This document shows positions 1 through 5,144 of a stretch of DNA of 5,144 nucleotides, in pieces. Below the pieces are notes generated by a model that saw nothing but the letters and a program-made list of their open reading frames with translations, was not told the DNA's origin and did no database searches. Source of the DNA: CAZVXI01 sp964631295 (lineage in GTDB: Bacteria > Planctomycetota > Phycisphaerae > Phycisphaerales > SM1A02); NCBI GenBank assembly GCA_964631295.1, contig CAZVXI010000208.1, positions 1 through 5,144 of the forward strand. Direction: 5' to 3'. The position numbers were made by a program, and so were the translations under genes. How positions within the stretch are numbered: the first letter of the stretch is position 1; every line of letters starts with the position of its first letter.

Positions 1-1236
1 GCCCACGTGTGCGTGGGATAGGTAATGAACACACCCACGAGGCCGTGCAGCAACATCATTCCGTAGAATGCTGCAAGCATGCTCAGCATGAGTGGATCAA
101 ACCACAGCCACTTGCGTATTCGGAACACGCGCCAAGCACTAAACAAGCCAGCGGCGAAAAGCACGACCATCGGCAGCGCATACGAGACACCACCGAGATA
201 CAGCATGTCAATGTAGGCATTGTGCGTATGTTGCCCGACATCGTCCGCTTGAATTGCGCTGAGTCCGCTGGTTCCCATCAGCCCAAACACAGGCCGATTC
301 TCTACGATTTCAGTATATATTTGCGCCAAACCGGCCCGGCCTGTTTCCAAGGTGAGGAGGCGTTCGTAGGTGATCTCCGGACTTGTACTCAGGACGAACA
401 TGACACCGGCGAGCAGAGCACCACCTGCCACAATTGTGGCAACTGGTCGCCTGGTCAGATAGAGGGCCAGCGGAATAAATACGCCGCCCAGTACGATAAT
501 CGTCTGACGGCTGGCGGTCATGACTGNNNNNNNNNNGACTGCCATACCAATGGTCGCTGCCAATGCTGCAATGAAGACGATCTTCCAGAATGTCCGGGGC
601 CATCGAATAATTGCAAGCAGAAACAGCGGTGCAGCAAGCATGAAGACTGGTCCCACGTGATTGGGGTTGGCTCCATGAGGAAAGAAACGGCCGAGGCCAC
701 GTGTAAATGCAGCGGCGGGATTGTTTGCGATCGCCGAAAATATGAGCGCAATCGCAAACAAACTCCCGATTGTGAGGTATCGGAGAATCATGGTGAGCGA
801 TTCGTGATCAGCGGCGACACGCGCCAAACCGATGGCAGCGAAAGTCAAGAGAACCCAATGCAGTCGAAGGATAATTGCCACATCACGATCGAGCGTTCCG
901 AATACGTAGACAGTGGATAGCAGCCCAATGAACGGGAAAAGCCAAAGCGCTCTCGGAGTTGGGCGGTTGTTGCCGGGATGTATGAANNNNNNNNNNATGT
1001 ATGAATGATGCAATGGCAAGAAACAGGTAAGCCGCCGGACTTGATGCTTTGGCGATCTGCTGGACCGCACCGAGTTCGTTCATGAAGGAGAGAATTAGCC
1101 AGCCCGGAAGGATCATCAAGGCAAACGGCAATCGCAATCGCGAAGGCGTCAGAATGAAACCGAAACAACCGATGAGTACAGCTGGAAGAAGGATCCACAG
1201 CGGTACGACTTCGAGATATTGTTGAACGCGTCCCAT
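1..1236 (-). CDS. O-antigen ligase / polysaccharide polymerase-like membrane protein (3' end outside window)
   Basis: Inner-membrane protein of the WaaL/Wzy_C type, which joins or polymerises lipid-linked glycan on the periplasmic side. The start is ATG 1236-1234: an in-frame TAA (1248-1246) lies just upstream, and AAGG sits 7 bases before the ATG. The frame breaks at the N run 987-996. Collapsing the duplicated 9-base flanks restores it, and collapsing the 5-base duplication at 527-536 keeps it. This gives about 400 residues with no stop up to the window edge. Hydrophobic segments lie near residues 12-29, 36-51, 67-79, 91-107, 148-162, 190-204, 210-227, 235-249, 256-271 and 340-355. Family-like motifs are NPNHVG (184-189), TASRQT (229-234), TGR followed by ENRPVFG (287-307) and HTHNAYIDMLYLGG (325-338). 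Ligase and Wzy polymerase cannot be told apart here. GC by hand count is about 50%, well below its neighbours, which suggests separate ancestry. It is divergent from the flippase. Confidence 0.84.
527..536. other. Assembly gap (10 N) with 5-base duplicated flanks
   Basis: Ten N separate GACTG on the left from GACTG on the right. Collapsing the gap and one copy removes 15 bases, keeps the minus-strand ligase frame and gives a smooth join, ...GMAV|MTASRQT..., which fits the family. The gap is therefore probably a scaffolding placeholder with no sequence missing. Confidence 0.75.
987..996. other. Assembly gap (10 N) with 9-base duplicated flanks; artificial frameshift
   Basis: The nine bases ATGTATGAA stand immediately on both sides of the N run. 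As deposited, the gap plus duplication adds 19 bases and shifts the minus-strand ligase frame by one. Merging the two copies gives ...ASFIH|PGNNRPT... in an open frame that continues to the window edge. This is an unmerged contig overlap, not a real mutation. Confidence 0.88.
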
Positions 1237-1354
1237 AAAGTTGCCTTACAGCCCAACGTAACTGACCTGTCCAATTATCGAGCGTCCTGCACACCGAATC
1301 GACCTGATTTCGTGATAATCGGCGGTTCCTGGCACGTTCGATCACACGAAGTCT
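1237..1354. promoter_or_regulatory. Divergent intergenic region with two opposed -10-like boxes
   Basis: This 118-base region separates the starts of the ligase (minus) and the flippase (plus). GATAAT occurs on the plus strand at 1314-1319 and on the minus strand at 1279-1274, each five of six matches to TATAAT. Start sites six or seven bases downstream would give leaders of about 30 bases in both directions, which is why I pair them. No convincing TTGACA-like -35 box sits 16-18 bases from either, so the call is weak. Confidence 0.27.
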
Positions 1355-2953
1355 ATGCCATCCGAAGCACGTCGCAGTCTGATCCGCATCGCAGCCAACT
1401 ATACACGGCTGTTCGTGAATGTTGCGATCGGTCTGCTCATGGTGCGCCTGCTGCTCGCGAGTGTCGGCAACGACGGCTGGGCGATCATCGCGCTGCTCGG
1501 CGCAGCAGTCGGCATCGCCGCCATGGCAATCGAGGTCATTGAGCGCTCGATGGTGCGTGAACTCGGCGCGGCATTTCATCGTGATGATGGACAGTCGTTT
1601 CGCGCTACATACAACACCGCAATCCTCCTGACAGCCATGCTGGGCGTCGCGACGCTTGGCATCATGGCTGTGGTATGGGCAATCATCCCTCTCTTCGAGA
1701 TTCCGCCGGAGCTTGTCACCGCTGCCCGTGTCATGGTTGTCGCCAAGGCGATCGAAACGTTCGTGACGATTCTGGCGGCTCCGACAATCACGATGTTCCG
1801 GGTCACAGAGCGCATGGTCGCAGCGAACACGGGCCTCATCCTCGACCGCCTCGGTCCGTTCCTCGCTGCGGGCTATATCGCGCTGACCTTTGAGCAGATC
1901 GACGCATCGCGCGGCGTCATCCTCTTCGCAACGATTTCAGCGGTGCTTGTCGTCGCCGGAAAACTGTCTCAGTGCGCATGGATGATCACACTCGACCGAC
2001 AACTGCTTCCGCATCCGCGGCGCGCTCAGCGATCACTGATACGCGGATTGCTGCGCGTCGGGGGGTGGAACGGCGCTGCCGCGATCGCCATGGCGCTGCA
2101 CATCCGACTCGACAACATCATCATGAACCTGTTCTTCGGGCTGTTCGGCAACGTCATCTTCGGGCTCACCACGCAACTGAGCAGCTACGTGCGGATGATC
2201 ACCACAGGCATGACGACGGGCGTCGATGCGGTCGCAGCGCGAATCGAATCGACAGGCGAGGAAGGGCGCATGCGTGCGCTGCTGTTTCATTCAACGCGGC
2301 TGCATGGCCTGATCACGATTCCGGCAGCCATCGGCATGTTCATCCTCGCTGAGCCGATTCTCATCGCATGGGTTGGCGATCGGCTGCAAGACCCCGGAGA
2401 AACGCTCGCGCCGACGGTCATGCTCATTCGGCTGCTGACCCTCGGCATGGCGTGCAGGGCCATCGGCGATGGATGGATCGCCCTGCTCTACGGCTCGGGG
2501 CACATCAAACGCTACGCGCCGATCGTGCTCATCGGCGGCCTTGTGAACCCGGCGATTGCCATCGCGCTGATCATGCTCCTGCCTGATTCAATCGCGTATG
2601 TCGGGCCGACGATTTCATACTCGGCGATCTTCCTGGTCATCCACATGGGTGTCATCCCCTGGCAGATGGGCCGCGTCGTCGGGCAGAGTTATCTCCAGAT
2701 CGTCGCGCCGCTCGGCCGTGTCACGATGATCGCAGCATTGTGCACCCCGCTGCTGCTCGTCTTGCCGGAGTTCCCTGCCCTTCCCCGCCTCGTGCACCTG
2801 TTGATGCTGATCGCCACGTATGCAGCGGCGTACGGCCTGCTGACGTATGCGTTCGTGCTCAACCCGGCCGAGCGGAAGCGAATCACGGGCTTTGCCCGCC
2901 GGTCGCTCGCGCGGCGACTTCGACGGTCGAGCGGCTCGCCTGAGGGCCGATAG
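1355..2953 (+). CDS. Wzx/MATE-type polysaccharide (lipid-linked oligosaccharide) flippase
   Basis: A 532-residue integral membrane protein of the polysaccharide biosynthesis/export flippase type (MOP superfamily). This family moves undecaprenyl-linked glycan across the inner membrane. ATG 1355 is the furthest upstream start: an in-frame TAA lies at 1316-1318 with no start codon between, and no strong ribosome site is visible. Hydrophobic stretches recur near residues 20-36, 42-60, 88-114, 126-143, 164-179, 187-203, 236-250, 258-273, 318-340, 352-369, 388-410, 416-436, 455-471 and 478-502, about 14 in all. The segment RLDNIIMNLFFG (251-262) followed by FGLTTQLSSYV (269-279) resembles the start of the second half of Wzx proteins. 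The tail (505-532) is rich in Arg and Ser, as expected for a cytoplasmic end. GC is about 67% by hand count of five lines. It is divergent from the ligase, consistent with a shared pathway. The sugar substrate cannot be inferred. Confidence 0.92.
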   Translation: MPSEARRSLIRIAANYTRLFVNVAIGLLMVRLLLASVGNDGWAIIALLGAAVGIAAMAIEVIERSMVRELGAAFHRDDGQSFRATYNTAILLTAMLGVATLGIMAVVWAIIPLFEIPPELVTAARVMVVAKAIETFVTILAAPTITMFRVTERMVAANTGLILDRLGPFLAAGYIALTFEQIDASRGVILFATISAVLVVAGKLSQCAWMITLDRQLLPHPRRAQRSLIRGLLRVGGWNGAAAIAMALHIRLDNIIMNLFFGLFGNVIFGLTTQLSSYVRMITTGMTTGVDAVAARIESTGEEGRMRALLFHSTRLHGLITIPAAIGMFILAEPILIAWVGDRLQDPGETLAPTVMLIRLLTLGMACRAIGDGWIALLYGSGHIKRYAPIVLIGGLVNPAIAIALIMLLPDSIAYVGPTISYSAIFLVIHMGVIPWQMGRVVGQSYLQIVAPLGRVTMIAALCTPLLLVLPEFPALPRLVHLLMLIATYAAAYGLLTYAFVLNPAERKRITGFARRSLARRLRRSSGSPEGR

Positions 2954-3114
2954 CCCGGCATGCAGCGTTTGATCACGGATCACAGTCATCTGGTGCAGCC
3001 TGCGTGCCGGTTTGCTGATCGATCCGCATGCTTCCCGGACCCCAACCCGCCCTCGCGAGCGGATAACCGGCATTGACCTGACAGACGCCGAGCGCCTTTT
3101 GCGTTCCTCCGGCG

Positions 3115-3303
3115 TTGCGGGAGTTTCCGGGAAGTTCCAGGAACGTTCCTGAAAGCTCCCGGAACGCGCGCCAGCGCGCCAGCAGCGTTCCCGGATCAGC
3201 CCGGAACGCGCGCCAGCGCGCCGGGAGCGCCACTGGATGCGCCCGGAACGTTCCCGGAAGAGCCCGGAACGTTCCCGGAAGTTCCGGGAAGGGCCCTGAA
3301 CGC
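3115..3303. repeat. 21-bp tandem repeat array, nine units, palindromic core GGAACGTTCC
   Basis: Nine consecutive 21-base units start at 3115, 3136, 3157, 3178, 3199, 3220, 3241, 3262 and 3283, with no insertion or deletion between them. The approximate consensus is GCCCGGAACGTTCCCGGAAG plus one variable base. Units 3241 and 3262 match at 20 of 21 bases, as do units 3157 and 3199. The last pair share the variant core GGAACGCGCGCCAGCGC and lie 42 bases apart, hinting at a two-unit higher-order repeat. The outer units (3115, 3283) are most diverged. The core GGAACGTTCC is its own reverse complement. Twenty-one bases is two turns of B-DNA, so every core would face the same side of the helix. GC is about 69%. 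Protein-binding array, RNA structure or neutral slippage repeat are all possible. Confidence 0.9.
3272..3290. repeat. Perfect 9-base inverted repeat at the end of the 21-bp array
   Basis: TTCCCGGAA (3272-3280) and its reverse complement TTCCGGGAA (3282-3290) flank one G. As RNA this could fold as a 7-bp stem with an AAGTT loop. Competing pairings exist, for example CCCGGAAC 3263-3270 with GTTCCGGG 3281-3288. No T-run follows, so it is not a standard intrinsic terminator. Confidence 0.6.
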
Positions 3304-3389
3304 CTCGTTGGAACTGTAACGGCGGCCAGGTTCGCCGGTCGTGGACCCATCTTCCTGCGCGCTCTGGGACCGAACCACACACTCGACCG

Positions 3390-3417
3390 TTGCGATCGCC
3401 GGGCACCTGCGTACACT
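3390..3417 (+). promoter_or_regulatory. Sigma70-like promoter for the SGNH-like gene
   Basis: TTGCGA (3390-3395, four of six to TTGACA) and TACACT (3412-3417, four of six to TATAAT) are separated by 16 bases. Transcription would start near 3424, leaving a leader of about 17 bases that contains the ribosome site. The -35 overlaps the octamer GCGATCGC (3392-3399). The sigma factor preference of the host is unknown, so this is a pattern match only. Confidence 0.42.
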
Positions 3418-3429
3418 GGGGACAGATCC

Positions 3430-3435
3430 AGGAGG
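3430..3435 (+). promoter_or_regulatory. Strong Shine-Dalgarno that fixes the start at 3441
   Basis: AGGAGG is followed by TGAGG and then ATG at 3441, a spacing of five bases. It decides against the upstream in-frame TTG at 3390, which would place non-signal-like residues before the signal peptide and lies in the -35 box. Confidence 0.8.
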
Positions 3436-3440
3436 TGAGG

Positions 3441-4715
3441 ATGTTGCCACGCAGAGTGAGACGGGCAGTATCGGGCGGCGCGGCACCCGGCGCGATCGTG
3501 ATGGTTGCAGCGGGTCTGCCGCTGTTGATGCCGGCTGCTCCTGCATCGGCCCAGCAGAGCTACAAGCTCGATGTCGTCCGGGAAATCTTCGACGCGGATG
3601 CACGGCTGCTCGCGATGGGCGATTCGTTCGCCGTTGCCAATCACAGGAACATCACGGCCCGTATCCCGTTCGTCTGGCCGGTTGATCTGACGTCGGTGTA
3701 TTCCGGCGGCCGATGGACGCCATTTGGCCACTTCACCACACACGTTGACTCGACACAAATCGAGGCAACCAACGGATACGAAATCAACAGGTGCCTCGCC
3801 GGCGAAGAATACTTTGCACTGCCCGTGTGGGCGATACAGGAAGTGTGTGGTGAGCACAGCGGCGACTTGTTCACGCAAACGAGTCCGAGGNNNNNNNNNN
3901 CGCGCCGATTCTGGCCCATCTACTGGTCCGGCAATGTCTCGCGAGGTGCAGCGGTTGACACCGACTCGCTGACGATCTCGGGGGAAGTCGACGACATTTT
4001 CCATTACGCAGGCGCAGTGTCATGCACGCTGGAAGATGGCGAGCGCAAGCCCGGGTTGTATTTCTCAGCACTGGCAGACAGTTCATGGTCGTGGTGGGGA
4101 TTTGGCGACAATCGCGAACCGCTCCACACCAACGACAAGGTGTTTACGCAGGAACAACTGCGGCACTGGCTCGACGCGACGACACTGGATGTTGACCAGC
4201 CAGTCTTTGTCTTTTATGTGCTTGCGATGGAGAACCGCGACCGGGACACCGCTGAGATGCAGATGGCTGCTGCGGTCGATCAAACCCAGGCAGCATGTGA
4301 TGAAGTCGGGATCAGTGACGTTCACCATGTCATCGTCATCCCGCACATGCACATACTCTTTGGAAACGATCTCGACGGCTCGCACGCGGCCTTTGCACGC
4401 TACAGCGATGCGGCATTGCATGTTGCAGCAGCGCGTTCAACGGTGTCTGTGCTGAATCTTTACGAGTGGCAGGATGGCGTCTTGCACAGCGACAAGTTGG
4501 ACATCAATGATCTGCACATCCTCGATGCAGATGCCGGCGACTGGTTCGCACAGGAATGCCTCGACGCCGTCAACGCGTACCAGCGAGGCGACTTCACCGG
4601 CGATGGCACAGTCAACCTCAGCGACCTGCTCCACGTTCTTTCCAACTGGTCCGACCCGTGGGATCTCGATGATCTGCTTGATGTGCTGAGCCAGTGGGGC
4701 TCATCCACGCCGTGA
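3441..4715 (+). CDS. Secreted SGNH/GDSL-hydrolase-like protein with C-terminal dockerin-like segment
   Basis: A 424-codon exported protein. Residues 1-37 form a signal peptide: an Arg-rich start (RRVRR), a hydrophobic core, and ASA|QQ as the likely cleavage site. The mature part resembles an SGNH hydrolase. Block I is AMGDSFA with candidate nucleophile Ser62. SGNVSRGA (163-170) fits the block II Gly. AMENRD (262-267) could supply the block III Asn. NDLH (356-359), followed by ILDADAG, sits where the Asp/His pair is expected but lacks a clean DxxH. SGNH enzymes include esterases and acetyl-transfer enzymes; no substrate is indicated. Residues 384-395 (DFTGDGTVNLSD) fit an EF-hand/dockerin calcium loop. 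DLLHVLSNW and DLLDVLSQW follow as two similar helices, the second without its own loop. A 10-N gap (codons 151-154) interrupts the region between blocks I and II. The gene is convergent with the glycosyltransferase. Confidence 0.8.
   Translation: MLPRRVRRAVSGGAAPGAIVMVAAGLPLLMPAAPASAQQSYKLDVVREIFDADARLLAMGDSFAVANHRNITARIPFVWPVDLTSVYSGGRWTPFGHFTTHVDSTQIEATNGYEINRCLAGEEYFALPVWAIQEVCGEHSGDLFTQTSPRXXXXRRFWPIYWSGNVSRGAAVDTDSLTISGEVDDIFHYAGAVSCTLEDGERKPGLYFSALADSSWSWWGFGDNREPLHTNDKVFTQEQLRHWLDATTLDVDQPVFVFYVLAMENRDRDTAEMQMAAAVDQTQAACDEVGISDVHHVIVIPHMHILFGNDLDGSHAAFARYSDAALHVAAARSTVSVLNLYEWQDGVLHSDKLDINDLHILDADAGDWFAQECLDAVNAYQRGDFTGDGTVNLSDLLHVLSNWSDPWDLDDLLDVLSQWGSSTP
3891..3900. other. Assembly gap (10 N) inside the SGNH-like gene
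   Basis: Unlike the first two gaps, the flanks (ending CCGAGG, resuming CGCGCC) show no shared end, so bases may really be missing. Ten N happens to keep the frame, and the protein on both sides reads sensibly in that frame. The true length must be 1 modulo 3 but is otherwise unknown. Confidence 0.7.
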
Positions 4716-5144
4716 TCAAGGCGTATACAGCCGTTGGTAGCTTGCGACGACTTCATCGCGGTTGAGGTTGGCAAAGACCCACTCTCGGGCGGCGGTTGAC
4801 ATCGCCGCTCGCTGCGCATCATCGTCCAGCAGCGATTCGATCGCCTGCGCGAATGGCTCGGCAGCGCCGCTGGCGATCATCGCCCCGCCGCTGGTTTGCA
4901 GTTCGGGCCAGATGTCNNNNNNNNNNGTCGTGATGACGGGCGTGCCGGCCGCCATTGCTTCCAGCGAGACGAAGCCCCAGTTCTCCTGATTGGTCGGCAG
5001 CGCGAAGACATCGGCCGCCTGGTAGAGCGAGACTTTCTCGATGCCTGACACGAACCCGAGGAACTGCACGATGTCGCCGAGGTTCAGCCGTTCGACCTGT
5101 TGATGCAACTGCTGTCCATAGGCGCGTTCGCCGGTGCCTGCGAT
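4716..5144 (-). CDS. Glycosyltransferase, GT4 family, C-terminal part (5' end outside window)
   Basis: The last 142 residues of a GT-B fold glycosyltransferase (glycosyl transferases group 1). Such enzymes transfer a sugar from a nucleotide donor onto a growing, usually lipid-linked glycan at the cytoplasmic face. The frame is open from the window edge, where IAGTGERAYG is the typical strand and turn opening the donor-binding domain. It continues with VQFLGFVSG (26-34), LYQAADVFALPT (40-51) and the EX7E motif ENWGFVSLE (Glu54 and Glu62, the usual nucleotide-sugar contact and catalytic region). AMAAGTPVITT (63-73) and DIWPEL (77-82) follow. The gap at 4917-4926 covers about three residues between ITT and DIW. 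The C-terminal helices end in SYQRLYTP. The opening TTG near 5108 is internal, not a start. The TGA stop abuts the TGA of the convergent SGNH-like gene. Donor and acceptor are unknown. Confidence 0.92.
   Translation of the reverse strand: MAGTGERAYGQQLHQQVERLNLGDIVQFLGFVSGIEKVSLYQAADVFALPTNQENWGFVSLEAMAAGTPVITXXXXDIWPELQTSGGAMIASGAAEPFAQAIESLLDDDAQRAAMSTAAREWVFANLNRDEVVASYQRLYTP
4917..4926. other. Assembly gap (10 N) inside the glycosyltransferase gene
   Basis: The flanks share only GTC, which may be chance. Collapsing gap plus overlap would break the frame before the conserved DIWPEL, whereas keeping ten bases preserves GTPVITT-xxx-DIWPEL with a normal GT4 spacing. A short real stretch is probably missing here. 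Confidence 0.65.

Larger units (their letters stand above)
2954..3440. other. 487-base gene-free region between flippase and SGNH-like gene
   Basis: I see no convincing gene here on either strand. Positions 2954-3114 carry nothing I recognise. Positions 3115-3303 are the 21-bp repeat array. Positions 3304-3389 are unremarkable, and 3390-3440 hold a promoter and ribosome site for the next gene. Several frames stay open across the region, but this follows from the stop-free 21-bp unit and high GC: none has a ribosome site or a recognisable protein. No U-tract terminator follows the flippase. Confidence 0.75.

Noticed and set aside
2..17. CCCACG-TGTG-CGTGGG inverted repeat at the window edge
   Set aside because: It lies inside the ligase coding frame, is short, and has no further support as a regulatory element.
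9..920. Long plus-strand open frame, rich in Cys, His and Gln
   Set aside because: It is the antisense shadow of the minus-strand ligase, whose translation has clear membrane segments and family motifs. The plus-strand product has odd composition and no domain.
987..996. True frameshift or pseudogene in the ligase
   Set aside because: The shift vanishes once the duplicated 9-base contig ends are merged, so it is an assembly artefact.
845..1579. Minus-strand open frame crossing the ligase start region into the flippase
   Set aside because: Low-complexity, Arg/Cys-rich product with no domain. It overlaps two better-supported genes and includes an N run.
2944..2956. GGGC-CGATA-GCCC hairpin over the flippase stop as a terminator
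   Set aside because: Only a 4-bp stem, overlapping the stop codon, with no following T-run.
3115..3303. CRISPR array
   Set aside because: Units are contiguous with no unique spacers, and no cas genes are visible.
3115..3438. Plus-strand frame across the array encoding seven-residue repeats such as ARNVPG
   Set aside because: A 21-base repeat gives seven-residue periodicity in every frame. The only start is TTG with no ribosome site, and the frame runs into the promoter of the next gene.
2973..4004. Long minus-strand open frame over the repeat array and the SGNH-like gene
   Set aside because: It stays open because the 21-bp unit has no stop in this frame and GC is high. The competing plus-strand gene has a signal peptide, ribosome site and recognisable motifs.

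Overview
The window reads as a fragment of a cell-surface polysaccharide locus from a GC-rich bacterium, most likely a planctomycete of the class Phycisphaerae. That placement is an inference. It rests on a secreted protein ending in a dockerin-like tail (EF-hand-type loop followed by DLLHVLSNW and DLLDVLSQWG) of a style I associate with that group, and on generally high GC. The sequence is a draft or metagenomic scaffold: four runs of exactly 10 N interrupt it, and at least two of them are joining artefacts.

Layout, left to right. (1) Positions <1-1236, minus strand: a polytopic membrane protein of the O-antigen ligase/polymerase (WaaL/Wzy_C) type, running off the left edge. Its frame is broken only by two artefactual gaps, so it is easy to miss. 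(2) Positions 1237-1354: a short divergent intergenic region with two opposed GATAAT boxes. (3) Positions 1355-2953, plus: a Wzx/MATE-type lipid-linked polysaccharide flippase, 532 aa. (4) Positions 2954-3440: 487 bases without a convincing gene, holding nine uninterrupted 21-bp tandem repeat units (3115-3303) built round the palindrome GGAACGTTCC, then a sigma70-like promoter and a strong Shine-Dalgarno. (5) Positions 3441-4715, plus: a secreted SGNH-hydrolase-like protein with signal peptide and C-terminal dockerin-like segment. (6) Positions 4716->5144, minus: the C-terminal part of a GT4-family glycosyltransferase. Its stop codon abuts that of gene 5 with no base between.

How they may work together (inference): the GT4 enzyme adds sugars to a lipid-linked oligosaccharide, the flippase moves it across the inner membrane, and the ligase/polymerase polymerises it or attaches it to an acceptor. 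The exported SGNH-like protein could be a de-esterase or transferase acting on surface glycan, but nothing in its sequence fixes the substrate. I see no defence system, mobile element, CRISPR array, tRNA or rRNA. The least explained item is the 21-bp array.
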